64,000 bases of DNA. Origin: Vitis vinifera (Eukaryota; Streptophyta; Magnoliopsida; Vitales; Vitaceae). The notes beneath the pieces were generated by a model. The model did no database searches. It was not told the origin of the DNA and saw nothing but the letters and a program-made list of their open reading frames with translations. Positions 21,937 through 35,378 of the stretch are shown here, piece after piece (the first letter of the stretch is position 1; every line of letters starts with the position of its first letter). The stretch covers positions 3,318,501 through 3,382,500 of the forward strand of contig NC_081823.1 of the NCBI RefSeq assembly GCF_030704535.1, in the 5' to 3' direction. A program made the translations under genes and the position numbers.

Positions 21937-24144
21937 TTTGAAAAACTCTTTTATTTAATAACTAAATATTTGATTTCATCTCGATCTTTATTTCTACATT
22001 TATTTTCATTAATTTACATTCTGATTTTTTACAATCATGGACATGAAAGGGAGAAATGTAATAAGGTCAGATTTGTCATTTAATAAAAAAAAAAAAAAAT
22101 TGAACTCCGGAAACTGACATCCTCTACGTCCCAAGCTTTACAAACCAATAGTATGGTCTCTTTCATGAAAATTAAGGGGAGTTGGATAGGTATTATTTTT
22201 CTTCCTAGGTTACATCACATGTAGATTGTAGATGGGGGTTGAGCCAAAAAGGACTTTTTGTCGCGGTGCCATTATAAAACGGGGACCCATTCTTATGGGT
22301 GAAGTTTAAGAATTGAATAGAAGGGAGAGGGACGGTGGAGGCGGTGGGTAGGGAGGCCAAAGTGTGGTTTGGTTGCGTTGTATTTAGATGATTGTGAGGC
22401 AAGAGACTTAAGGGCATAAAGCCAAGTGCCTTAATTTTCTGATCCACACAGAAATTTGGCCTCTTATTTTGGTATGTTTGTGTGTGTCTTTGGTAAGAGG
22501 CAGGGCACGGCCTCATGTTTGTATATGAGAATGTTCAACTAGTCAAAGGGGTATTCAACATTATGATTCCCACGGAGAGAAAATACAAATGAGAGAAAAT
22601 AAAGAAATAAATAAAATAAAAAATAAATTTAAACTCAATATAATAAATATATATATATATATGAAAAATTGAAAATTGGAATGATCTTGTATAAAAAAAG
22701 AGAGATGAATAATAAATGAAGGTTTTCATATTATTAAAGTTTATGGGATAAAATAGGAAAAAGAAAAAGTAAATAGTGAGATAAAGATGGGTGGTTAAGT
22801 ATTAAGTTACTTGTCTTTTTAAAGCTTATGAGATAAAAAAAATTATTTAAAAAAGTAAATAATAAAATAAATGTGGATGATGTGTATTTTGTTTACTTAA
22901 TTTTAAATAGAACTTAAAACTAAATAATACTTAATAAGGTTAAGTGTTACGTTGTTTGTTTTTTTAAATATTTTATCTTAATTAAGTGTTAAAGAAAAAA
23001 GAAAGATTTTAATTTTTCTTATTTGATAAAAAATTTTAAGAAATGAGTAATAACATAATAACAAGTAAAAATCAAGATATTTGAAATCTGAAAGTAAATT
23101 ACTTCATATAAAAAGTTCAAAAAATAAGAAAAATAAATATATTATGTATGCAATATATATTTAAAATTAATAGACAATTAGAAATGTAAATAGTGGTAAT
23201 GTCACCCTCTACCATTTTTCCAAGTTTGATATTCTTTAGAGGTGTTTGTTCTTAGCATATTGGAGTCTATTCGACTTTTCAAAACAAAGAGTGTAATGGT
23301 TTAATATTTAGCATAAATATGGAATTATAACCAATAAAAATAGTTAAAAATGGTACTTTTTAACATTTAACATAAATAGGAAAAAGTTAGTATTACCGTT
23401 TAACTATTTAACATTTAGCAAAAATGGTAATTAAATTTGTTACAATTAAATTAAATAATTAAAAGATAAATTTAACATTAGTACTACAATATTCAACATG
23501 AATGGAAAAAGTAGAAAAAGTAAATAAGAAAGAAATAACCAAACCATAAATTGAATATCGTTTAATGAATGTATTGGTCTAAGTGAACATGGACCGTCCT
23601 TGATATTTGATCACTATCATTTTGTTAACTCATCTCTAAGCTTAAAAACGGTATTGTTATATCTTAACAATTTCTTCTTTAATATGATGCTTCAGTACTT
23701 CAATATTAATTATTGAATCAAACTTTAACTATCTTATATAAATACCAATTGATATTAAAAAAGAATACAATAAGCCTTTTATGACATTTGACTATCATCA
23801 TTCAAGTGACTTATTTTTAGGTTTAAAAGCAACATAGTTGCATCCTAGTAGTTTTGTTTGGATTGATGAGAAGTTTAAACTTTTCTTTTTAAGCTCAATA
23901 ACAATTTCTACTTTTGTTTCATTAATTTCATTTAAATAATTTATAAATTAAAAAATAGATTAATATCAAAGTTAAGAAAATGTTATTTCTTATATATAAA
24001 AATTAAAATTTGATTTATATAAAAAGCCTTTTCATATTTAATAAACTTTTATAATACTAATATTTTTATTTAAAAATTATGATTTTAACTATAAATTTAG
24101 CTTCCAATTAAAATAACAAGATTATTCTAAATAAGACTATTAGG

Positions 24145-24538
24145 CTTTGTTTGATAATTATTTTAAAAAATAATTCTAAAAAATAGATTTTAAGAATAAT
24201 TTTAAAAAATTAATTTTAAAATTTTTGTAAATATATGAGATTCTGAAATATTTTTAATTTTTTAAATATAAAATATATTTTAAAATAAATTTTATATGTA
24301 ATGTTTTATTTTTAATTATTATTCGTATTTGTATAATTAATATTTTTTAAAACATTGATAAAAAAACAAGTGAAAATAACTAAAAAAATATTCTTCAAAG
24401 ACATTATTTTCTTTTTTTATTTTTTAAAATAAAAAACTATTTTCGGTTTTGCAATTACAAAACAGGTTTTCCTTTATTTTTTTTTTCTTATGAAGAAAAA
24501 AAAAATAGTTTTTATTATTTTTAAAAATGGTATTGGAT
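24145..24538. repeat. MITE-like element, same general family as 20316
   Basis: The left end, CTTTGTTTGATAATTATTTT, and the right end, reverse-complemented to CCAATACCATTTTTAAAAAT, are weak inverted repeats around an AT-rich interior that shares segments with 9110-9335 and 59711-60110. Confidence 0.45.
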
Positions 24539-27500
24539 ATTAGAAACCCTCCATTCAACCAATGAACAATCACATGGTGTAATTTTGTGATTGATTTCAC
24601 CATATTGACCCAAAGATTAGAGGCACCCACTGCACACAGAGTAAGTACTATCCTAAAAGGCTAAGTCATGCTTGAAGAAGAGGCAGTAACAGAGAGAAAA
24701 GGGCAATGGCAGTCCTCCAAAGTCCAAACCAGTCGCAAAGTATCCTCCATTATGAAGATGGGTTTCATCATTTATGGGGCTGTTGAGGTGAATTGCAACT
24801 CGGGCAATGATCTGGTCAAATAAAAAGTCCCATGGTTGACTCCATACCCCATGCAATATAATAATAATAATTAATAATAATAGTTCTGTTCTTCTAACTA
24901 ACTATCAGACAAGACTTATACGTAAAGCCAGACATAGATGGTCTTGTCAAGAAAAGGAAAATGAAAGAAAATTTTGAAGGGCCAAGGGGAAAGGCAAAAT
25001 ATAAAGCAAAAATTATGACCCCCCATGCACACAGAGAGAGAGAGAGAGAGAGAGTCTCATCAGACCCGCAGGCCTCTCTCTCTTTGATTAAACCATGGGA
25101 TTCTGAAGCTGCAGGTTCTGGTATTAAAGGCTCTCCTTTAATTCTTGGCCCTTGGGAGGCACATTCATAGAGGGGTGGTGGGTGGGTGGATGGGTGGGTG
25201 AGTGAGTGAGAGAGAGAGATGGGGGTGTAAAGGACAGATGAAGCAGTGGCCTACCATGGCCCCTTCAACCTTAATTATATAATTTATATCTGTTGAATGG
25301 GGTTTGCTAACAACCCTACGCTTGGCCTACTTGAATGACATTTGATTTATGCCCTTTTATGGGCCATGCCACCCTTCAAATCTTCACTAGGTTGTCTTCA
25401 TACTTTTTCAAACTCAAAGTCTTAAATTTTTTTTCCATTTGTTTTAGATTTTTTTCTTTGTATTGTTTGTTTTTAAAATTAAGCATTGTATTCTTTCTTC
25501 TTCTTATTTTTTTTTACTACAAGTAAAACTAGAAATAACGTTTTTTTTTTTTTTGTGTGTGTGTTAAGAAAGGTAAAAAAAATACAAATTAAGTTAAAAT
25601 AAAATTTGTGAAATTACCAATTTTAACACTTATAGGAATATTATCTTTAATTAATTTTAGTAATGATGTAGGTAGAACAGTCATCTTAAATTCATTTTTA
25701 AGAATGACCCTAGTAGAAGTGTCGTCTTTTAACATTTTATATTTTAAAATAGTATTTGTATCTTATTATTATAGTTATGGATTTACTATAATAAAATAAA
25801 AATTAAAAAACAATTATATCCTATGAAGTTAAATTAAACCGTATTAATTAAAATATCTTTAAAAATTGGTACATGATAACTTAGTTAGAACCATTAATGT
25901 AGCCGTATATATACCATTATCATATCCATATTTATTAATTATATCAAAACATTCCAATAAGAATTTTTAATTCCTCTAACATAAAATCAAACATTAAGTG
26001 AATTTATTAAAAAGGCAATATGGATTTTGTTCCAATGGCAAGATAAAGACATAGGAATAGAAGGAAGAGATGAAGAAAACCAAAAACATTATATGTTCCT
26101 TAAGATGCCATGTGAGGTCTTACGGGATGATCTTTATCGAACTTATTCATATTATAATAAATATTATTAAGACGTTCAAGGGGTGAATCAATCCTATGAG
26201 TGGGTTGAGAGAGTTGTTGTCTTTAAACTATAATTCAAGAATTGGTAATCAACCATAGTATGATAGGGGTAGTTTGACTATTTCTTATTTTGTTTACATC
26301 AAATTTAAGTATAATTTTTTTAATGATATATTACTAGTATAATACATTATAATTCACCTTTTGAAAAGTTATTACTTTGATCACAATTTTAAAAGTTAGT
26401 ATTCATCGTTAGTCAAGAAGATTAGCGCAAAAACCAACTATTAGAATATTGGTATCAAAAAAATTTATCAAATATAAAAAAAACCTTTTACATAAGTTAT
26501 AAAGCTTATACGATAAACAAAATATTTTTAGTTTTAATATTAATCAATTTTTTGAACCATAAACTTTTTAAACAAAACTAATCGAAGAGATATAAATGCT
26601 CCTATTGAGTTTTAAAAAAAGTTTTTTTTTTTCCAAAAATTGATCCAAATAAGGTCTAAAATAAAAGTACATTATTTTTAAATTAAAATTTTTTTCACCT
26701 TGATCATTAATTCAAACATATATTCATGACAAGTTTTAGATACAAATCACGATAAATTCTTATTCTTTTTACATATCATTATCACCATTGAATGAAAAAA
26801 TCTACTATACATGTACCTCAAATGGAGAATTGAGGGTGGACAATATGATTCATCCTTGAAACCAAATGATGATTTTTTGAATGATAATTAATATATATGT
26901 CCTAAGTTTGGAAGATACAAATTTCTTAGTTCAAAGTATGAATTGACAAACAATGAACCCATGTCTCAACTATTTTCAATTCACATTTTCTTAAGCACAT
27001 GACCAACTTCACATAGTGGAAGCAATGATATGACAAATGACATTAGGCTCTAGGACAAAGCTAGCCATGTTTCCAAATTTATTCCCACAATATTTATATA
27101 ACTATATATTCTCTTTTTCAAAGCTTAGTGAATTGGAAAAATAAAACCAAAATCTATAGAGTCAAGGTTGATTGATATTCTACAACTCTATATTGCTGTT
27201 CTCTTCTCATCATTGTACATGATAATGATAATTGTCATTGCAATGATCATCATATTTTTAATTCAATTGTTGTTTAGGCATTGGAATTTTTTTATTAATT
27301 AATTATTTAAATGGTGGATGCTTTCAAAATTTATGTCACATCCCTAGGCTGTTTACAAATCACAAACTCATTTATAGTGAAAAGAAAAAGAACCCATAAT
27401 TGGATGGTGGAAGTGGGTGCTTAATTGTATGTATCAAAGTTGTAAATTAGTCATGCCTTCATCCCCATTTATTATTCATGTTTCATCATGGTTTATTTTC

Positions 27501-27599
27501 GAAAGTATTTGGAATGTTTCAATTAAAAAAATTGACATTACACCTAAAAAATATTTGTGAGATTTCATATTTCTTAGAAGAGAAGTTTTCAGCAATTAG

Positions 27600-27895
27600 A
27601 CTTAATTTGAAATGACTTTTTTTTTTTCTTATTTGAAAGCTTAAATTAAAGCCAAAATTATAATTTTTAAGAAATAATATTATAGTAAAATTTTTATTAA
27701 ATATGAAAAAACTCTCGTAAAAATTAAAATAAGGATTTTATAAAAAATAATATTTTCTTGACTATTATATTAAATTATTTGATATGTTATATACCATTTA
27801 AATAAAATTAATAAATAAGACATAAAAGTTCTTATTTAACTTAAAAAATAGTTTTTAACTTAACAGAAATCAATTTAACTAAGGTTTTATAAGAT
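27600..27895. repeat. Copy of a local AT-rich repeat family
   Basis: This shares the 20-bp block TAAAAAATAATATTTTCTTG and a following AT-rich stretch with 28970-29265. The overall layout also matches 26440-26660 and 29690-29950. It is non-coding and probably a decayed MITE. Confidence 0.5.
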
Positions 27896-28969
27896 ACTCC
27901 ACGCCGTTAGGTTTGATGAAATTTGACCTAATCAAAATCAAGGCTAGACTTGGTCATGGCCATGGTTGAAGCAAAAATCAAATGTACAAACATGATGAAA
28001 TTGCAGACTCCCACAATGCCCCCACTACCATTAATTTAGATAAATTTTTCAGACCAATGGAGATTACATTCAGGAAAAAGGAACCCTCCTGCCCATTACC
28101 TCAGCCCCCTCATTAATTATTTTCGTCTATTATAATGTCTCCAACATTATGAATTAATCAACAGCACAACAATATGAAAACCCACCCACATAAGCTACTC
28201 TTAATATTATTTAAGACAGAGGGACCATGTGGGTCGATTCCCAACAGCCTGTTTAACACCCAAAGAGACCATTAATCTCACTTTAAAAACCCAAAAAAAA
28301 GAAAGAAAGAAAAATTAATCAAATTCAAGTTGTATTAGTGTGGTTCATATTCATGTTTCGTCCCTTTAACTTTAGACTAAATGGATGGATTTGAACTCAA
28401 TCATAGTGGGTGGTAGGATAATTAATAATAATAAAAATAAAAATAAAAATAATAATTGTGAATAACCAAGTGGGTATTGGGTTAGTAGTTTAATAATGTT
28501 GAGTCCATGTGAATAAGGGGTGGTGGTAGTAGATGAATGAGAGTGTCCTTATTGTTTGGACTTTTGGAGTTGAGATTGAATATAAAAAGAAAGATATTGA
28601 AGAGGGGTGGGGCTAAGTGAATTCCTTGGATGCTCTCATATGCTATAATTGAGTTAGAGATAGTGCAATGATTTGGTCTCATACATGGTCTGTCTTTAAT
28701 GTACATGATTTTCTACCTTCCTCTGCTTTTGCTTCTTTGTACTGAGACATGAAAGCCCATCTCTCTCTCACTCTCCCAAAAAAAAAAAAATAAATAAATA
28801 AATTCTACTTGGATCATATGGCTGCACACTTGAGATTAAAAATGGCCAAATTGGAGCCTTTACTTTGTCCTATCTTAATCTTGTAATGCATGTTTTTCAC
28901 TATTTTATGGTAGATTTTCTTGTTTTTGGTTAGCAATATTGAAGTCGTATATAAGTCACTTAACATCGT

Positions 28970-29265
28970 TTGTGATAATTTCTTATTTTTATCTTTAATC
29001 GAAAAATGAAGTTGAAGTTAAAATCATAATTTTAAAAGGGTAATATCAGTATTGTATTATAAGTTCCATTAAATGAATTTTTTACATAAGTCACAATAAA
29101 ATTTTTCTAAAAAATAATATTTTCTTGGCTTTCATATTATTATTATTTTTTTACAATCATAAGTTTTTTTTAATAAAATTAGTCACAAACTGAAGCTCTT
29201 GTTAAACAAAAAAAAAAAAAAAAACACTTTTAATTTCTCAAAATTCAAATCAAATTGGGTTTTTG
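28970..29265. repeat. Second clear copy of the local AT-rich repeat family
   Basis: It shares the TAAAAAATAATATTTTCTTG block with the copy at 27600 and ends in the same style of AATTCAAATCAAATTGG sequence that also closes the copy near 29950. Confidence 0.5.
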
Positions 29266-30669
29266 AAAAGAAGAAAAAAATTATAAAAACTCGATTTCTA
29301 ACAATCACAACTTACCCTAACTAATCGATTATCATATCATCTATAAAATTAATTAAAAAGGATGTGAAATTTTCTTATATTTATTTATTAAATATGAAAA
29401 ACCTTCAAAATATCTCATGATTGCGTTCAAATGGTCAAAAAAATAAAAAATGCACAAAAGAATCAATCTCAATGTCCTTTTTGGACTAGCACCAATAGAA
29501 ATGATACGTCATTGAACGGTTAGGAAATATGTTCCCTTGTACTATTAGAGTTCAATGATCCAAGATTTTTTATTATTATGACATAAATTTATTTTATACC
29601 ATCCTTCTCATGTAAGGTTGTTTTGGAAGAGATTTGGAGTCTAATAAATTGGAAAAACAAATTAATTTCTTTTGAAATTTGATAAAATCATAACACCATC
29701 TATGCCATGTTGGTCATAATTGTTAAAAATTTATTAATATTATAAAATTTTTATCAAATATGAAATAGTTTTCTACATAAACCCGAAAAGACTTTTATAT
29801 TTAGTATTGTTTTCTAATTTTTGTATTAAATTATTTTTAAATCATAATTTTTTAAATAAAATTAATCAAATAAATAAATAAAAATTTTAAAAATGTTTTT
29901 GACTCCTCAAAAGTTAATTCAAATGGGTTTTCAAAGACTTTTTAGCTGTGGAAATGCATGTATTTGGCAATAAAGAAAGGCAAAATTTGTGTTAAATGAG
30001 GGCATATGACAGCAATAATCAAGCTAATATTAATATTAAGGTACATGTCACTGCAACATATTTGTAGGTGGTTTAAAGCCTCCATGTGCTTTTGTACTAC
30101 TTTAAATTATATTAAAGGGAAAAACAGATTGGCCAAGGAATAATGTGGAGGTTGGCCTTTTGAGATTGTGGAGGAATCACCAAATCTCCTTTTCTTTCCT
30201 CAGTGCCAAAATGCCCTTGTTTGACATCAATCATGTTTCAACACATTTTTACAAAGTACAATGCTATAATTACCTGGATTGCTGTGGATCAATCAAGCAT
30301 CTCTCCATCTCAATTCATTTTTTGGGGAAAAAAAAATGGAAAATTTGAAATTAAAATTGTGAAGCTTTTTTGGGTCAAAATTGAAAATACATCTAGTGTA
30401 TGATAATAAATGAATTCTTGCTTATAAGTATTAGGAAGTATTTTTTGTAATTAAAGGTCATTAAACTATGTTTTTATTTATTTATTTTTATTTTTTTGTT
30501 GGGTAGTGGAGGAGATTGTTGGCAGATTGGAGGTTGATTACGTCCTATCAACTCTTCTTGAATACGAATGTCGTGGGTTCTTGAATGAATATACTATAAG
30601 GATATAATATGTGTATTTCCTAACAACAATTGCTTTTAGGAAAGTTGGTAGTACTTGAGATCTTACAAG

Positions 30670-30681
30670 TGGTATTAGAGC
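30670..30681 (+). other. PBS-like scrap of an LTR retroelement
   Basis: TGGTATTAGAGC is one base from the copia/TRIM primer binding site and is followed by CGAGGTCACAGGTCACAGG, with three GGTCACA units. It is probably the internal edge of a decayed LTR element; no LTR pair was delimited. Confidence 0.45.
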
Positions 30682-31124
30682 CGAGGTCACAGGTCACAGG
30701 TCACATATTCAAACCCCAAACCCCAAGGGTGTCGTTGGGGGAGAGTTATAAATGTCTTCTCAAATAATGGATAACATTCATTAACACTTGAAATTTTGTA
30801 AAATTTATAGCATATGTTAACATGAAAATATCTATAGAAGATGATAATAAAATCAAGATTTCAAAAAAGTTTTAACTTTAAAGAACAAACAAAATATAAG
30901 GACATGGTGGACTCGTACTAAGAAGACATTAGAAATCCATGAGTCAAGAATTCTGATCATTATTCATAGAAGGGAACATTTTCTTGGTCTTTTGATAAGA
31001 GGGAAAAATGCTTTAAAAAATTTTGATATGTCAATTTGTAATATTACTTGCTGGGCCATCGAAGTCATTTAATGGAACCGATACATAGTAAAAGATTGAA
31101 AATAAGTCATTTCAAGAAGAAAAG

Positions 31125-32300
31125 TGTTAGCACAAGGGTTCTCCTAATCTTGTTTAGATGATAACAAACCATGATTAAGTTACTAATTGGTTTGAATTAT
31201 AAATAATTTTAGGTATTAATTTGAAAATTCATCAAAGGACCTAATGGATGTAAGATCAAGATTTTTGAAAGACTTTTTAATCATAGGAAACATATGTAAG
31301 ATGAATGCATGAGTGTGCTTAGGATTTTCATATCATTTTATGTATATTTGAAAACTTGGTTTATGCATTAAAGTTACATTTTCATCAAAATCCAAGTTTT
31401 GTCAAATGAACCTTAGGCAAAATGTTTTAAAATTGACATATTAGTTTACCTAAAGACCTTGCCTAAGTGATAGAAACAAAAAGACCAGAAACAGATAGGT
31501 TTTTGGGTAAAAAATAATGAATCGGTCGAGGCACTGGCCAATCGGCTCAACCAACTAGGGTACTGGTTGACCGATTACTCCTTCCCGATCGAGGTTCGAT
31601 CGAGAGATACAAAAAACATTCTCTCTCTTCTAATAGTCTTTCTTTCTCGGTCGAGGGTAACGACCACCTGCCAAACATTTAATGTTCCAACGGTTAGTGA
31701 ACCGGTCGACCCCCAACTCGACTGGTCGAGATTGTTTTTTGGTTTTTTGGTTCCCAAGGTTAGAAACCTATAAATTAAGAGCTCCACTTCATTTATAAGT
31801 AAGAGAACACCTGTATTTATTTGTTCTTGCCATAAAAGCTCTCATTCTTTTCTTGGTGCATTAAATCTTCATTTGTATATTCTTTAGTGCACCCTTGTGA
31901 TTCATTCTAGCCTTGAGTTGTATTTGAGCAATTGTTGAGTTAGGTTGAGAGATTCGAATTTGTTAATTGAGTGTTAAAACCTTTAAGTGAGTAAAGACTT
32001 GAAGAGATTGTATAAGAGCCCATTAAAACCGAAATCCAAATGTAAAAAATGATTAGATGCTTGGTTGAAGTTTTAAGTATAAGTGGAACATTCACTCAGT
32101 TAAGAGCTTGAGGAGAGTGGATGTAGGCAAGGAAGTGTTGAACCACTATAAATCTGAGTTTGCTTTCTATAACCTTATCTCTTTATATTTGTGCTTCTTG
32201 TGTTTAATTTTATTGTGTTTAAAAAGAATTTTTTTTTTTTTTTAAACTCCAATCCACCCCTTCTCTTGGATGTTTCTATCTATTTAGATTAACCCTTTAT
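31125..32300 (+). mobile_element. LTR of a copia-type retrotransposon (solo or truncated)
   Basis: It starts TGTTAGCACAAGGG and has a promoter-like CCTATAAATTAAGAG at about 31768. Further right, GGATGTAGGCAAGG and GTTGAACCACTATAAATCTG are the leader-type motifs common near the end of plant copia LTRs, and CCAATCCACCCCTTCTCTTGG lies near the right edge. A CpG-rich core at about 31515-31735 carries several GGTCGA motifs. I find no gag or pol beside it and could not fix the right edge or a target duplication. Confidence 0.6.
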
Positions 32301-32312
32301 TTTATCAAAAAA

Positions 32313-32741
32313 TAGTGATGTAAATAAGATGAGACATAGTCAAGGAGGGTTCATTCATCTTCATCGCTACTTGTAAATTTATTTTATCTCCATCATATTC
32401 TCCATTTTAGATAATTCTATTCCTTGTTTTAGACTAAACAGGATGGGGAATCCTTGTAAGGGAAATAATTTCCCTTTCTCAAAAGGGAACCCATGTTAAT
32501 TTCAATTTTAAAATATTAAATTATATATGGTATCATATTTTTAAAAATTTAATAAATATAAAATTACATAATATAATAATAATAATAATAATAATAACAA
32601 CAATGATAATAATAATGATAATTTCGGACTAGGATGGGACGGGGAATAAGGCCCCGCCTGGTCCGGATTCGGGTTTTTACAAATTTTCCCATACCCGTCC
32701 CCACCTCATTAGGATAATTTCGGGTTTTTTTGCCATCCCTA
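32313..32741. mobile_element. hAT-like non-autonomous element
   Basis: The right end reverse-complements to TAGGGATGGCAAAAAAACCC, a common plant hAT-type terminus. The left end TAGTGATGTAAATAAGATGA is a diverged match. The right part contains GC-rich CCCCGCC/GGGACGGGG blocks typical of such elements. No clear 8-bp flanking repeat was found. Confidence 0.5.
32572..32622. repeat. (AAT)n-rich microsatellite
   Basis: A run of AAT/ATA units with a few CAA and GAT interruptions, inside the hAT-like element. Confidence 0.9.
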
Positions 32742-35378
32742 CGGCAACATTCTGGAGAGTGTTCATATAATGAACTCATTTCAAATGCCTGCAAATTCAC
32801 AGAGAATTGTTTCAGTCCAACCTCATTGCTTTCTTCCTCCCTTCAATTACTGATAAGATACCTGCTGAAGAGATTTTGCAGACAGCCCCCAATGTCAGAA
32901 TTGAGTTTCAACAAAGTAGTATGATCTTTTATTTATCTACCCATGGTAGCTGAAAAATTTGCAGCTTTATATGTTTAGCCTTAGGAGACGCCACAGACCT
33001 TTCACAAACTTAACTTGTACATCATATATCACCATTACTGCATCAATGAATTATCATCGACAATTCAGGTAAATATTGTACTTCTCTTTGGTACATATTT
33101 TTTAAGAGTCGCAACTGTCAAAAGAGTGGGCTTACTACCTCGATCCATCGGCATTAAACTCCGAGATATCACTGCAATATCATCTTAATACAAAGAACAC
33201 AAACAAATGTAGATGATGGTGGAGAGCCAAGATTGTGGTTCAAGTGTTTCCATTCTTTTCTCCGGAGAGAGAGAGCCATAGAAAAGGTTGTATAGCTGAA
33301 ATATGACATCTTCTCTTGCTAAGAGATGAAGCAAAAGGCCCTCACACGTCCTAGAATTTATTGCAGTCACATCAAGGTGTTTTGTTGTTAAGTGTGAAGA
33401 GATCCACTGAGCCTGAATTTGAAGACTTGGGTGTAGAAATGGGCTTTGAGGTGGTTGGGTTGGGCTGATGGCTCACATGCTGAAACTTTCTGGGCTGGCC
33501 TAGGTTGATGACAAGTAGAGAGCCTGTTGTGAGTTGAGGCTCTTTCTGCAATGTTTATGGGCCATTCTTGGTTGATAATTCACATACAAGCTTGAACTAA
33601 GGTCTAAAATAAAGATAATGATTGGGTTCTTTCTGGAAATGAAGGGTTTGTTTAGAGAGACTATTTGTGAAAACCAAAAACAATTTTCTAAGTTAGAAAA
33701 CATGTTTGCTAAACTTTGATTAGAAAAAAAAAAAAACAGTTTTTAAGATTTTATTCTGAAAACATGCTGCTTTTTTGGGAAAAAATTAAGGTGTTTTTAG
33801 TTGTTTCTTATATTATGTTTTGAGTAACAATTGAAAGTACGAAGAATACTTTTTAGAAATAAAGGGACATTTGGAAAACAGAAAATAAGTTTTTTAACAA
33901 GTAAACTTTTGAGAGATGACAATTTTTGAGAATTTGTTTTGAAAACAGATTCTTTTCTCGAACAAATTGGAGAAGTTCTTAATTGTTTTTAGTAACAATT
34001 AAAATTATGGAAAATATTTTGGAAACCTTTGTATTCTATACATGGAGAACAAGTCAATAAAACTGTTTTCAATATTTTAGTTCTCAAACGTTGTTCCCAA
34101 AAACAATCGAACAAAAAGCAATTGAGAACGGTGTGTTGAACTACTAATATGCATGTCATGCTCCTTAATACCCTCTCTTGCGTTCGACCCCATACCTGTA
34201 TGTGGAGAGATACCATAGAATTGCAAATTCGGTAAGAAACAAATTATGGAGAGGTGGTTTGAACTCACGAACTTGGACTAAATCAAGCTATAATACCATG
34301 TTGAACTATCAACTACCAATTTTTATAAAAGCTTAAATTTGTTCGATTTGGGCTCAATATGCATATCACGGTGAGAAATTTGTTTCTAAAAACATTACCA
34401 TATAGACCGAAATCATCATGGAGCGACCATTCTTTGGATTGGTTACAAAAATTGCCGCTTCCATTTCTACAGTCAAATGTTTTCATTTGGAGGTTGGACT
34501 ATTCAAAGGTTAGACTTGATCAGCCAGGTGTGACAGAGCACCCACACCACAATTTATATTTTTATGCAGTAGATGGAGGCAGCTCAGTGATTGGATGCTG
34601 AGATTAATTTAAAGAAACCATTGATGATTATCCATGGGGGCTTTAACTTCTTCAGATAATTTTAGTTGGATTATTTCAATGAACTGTTTGTCAATGTCTT
34701 TCCGTTGCAGACAAGAAATGTATAGTGATGATCTCATGGGGGGGTGGCTTGCATATTCAATTTCCCTCAACTATGACAGATAAACTGCATATACAATGTC
34801 AATTTGCATGGAGGTCTTTTTCAGAATGAACCAAATCCCATCACTCAACATAATCTAACAGCTTGTGGACAAAAAATAAAAAATTTCTTTTTACCCAATC
34901 TTTTTTCTCAAGAAAACCATAGTAAAAATCCAACAAACAGATCAAATTTCAACTGGGGATGACTCATTTCATCTAATCTTTTTCGCCTTTTTATAAAAAC
35001 AGAGTAATATACACCATGTTAACAAGATGAAACCACTGTACAAGCTGCAAGCATAGTCTTGGATCGTATCAGGGCTTACGATTTATGGACCAAAGTAGAG
35101 GGGCTAATGAAACCGTCCCCAAATCCTATGTGCCAGATGACATAAATATACAATAACAACCATTCTACAAGAGAGTTAGCATTTGGTTGCTAGTAAATCA
35201 GATGTATAGGCAAGATGTAAGAATGTGTGGAACTATCAGAATAGAGAAGCAGCTGACTGGGATATGGAGGGATTGAGGTTTTGATTCGTGAAATAAAGTT
35301 GAGAGAATTTGTAATCATTGGCTGTTCATTGAAAATGCAGCAGCCAGTGAGGGTAGATAGAGAGGGAGACAATGAAGC
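32742..35378. other. Intergenic, downstream of the ERF gene
   Basis: No gene is supported. Short open frames at 32730-32924 (+) and 33185-33370 (-) have coding-like composition but no family I recognise. The third copy of the short interspersed repeat lies at about 34120-34335. The right end should hold the ERF 3' UTR. Confidence 0.5.
34120..34335 (-). repeat. Third copy of the interspersed repeat seen in WD40 intron 1
   Basis: It shares CCCCATACCTGTATGTGGAG and a terminal AATACCATGTTGAAC with the pair at 13180-13645. On the minus strand GAGTTCAAACC is B-box-like. Confidence 0.55.

Larger units (their letters stand above)
18701..31124. other. Gene-poor AT-rich intergenic region with repeats
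   Basis: No coding frame in these 12 kb has a recognisable domain. The stretch is filled with AT-rich repeats (several listed separately), poly-A/T tracts and simple repeats: TTTA and TA runs at 21896-21936, TA at 22648-22662, and AG and GGGT runs at 25030-25055 and 25172-25222. A GC-richer patch at 22200-22520 has an open minus-strand frame of 103 codons without family resemblance. Confidence 0.6.

Noticed and set aside
22205-22516. Minus-strand frame of 103 codons in a GC-richer patch
   Set aside because: No family resemblance and no splice context. It reads like low-complexity intergenic sequence.
25020-25230. GA and GGGT runs as a possible CRISPR-like or regulatory array
   Set aside because: These are simple microsatellites without spacers. 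CRISPR arrays are not expected in a plant nuclear genome.
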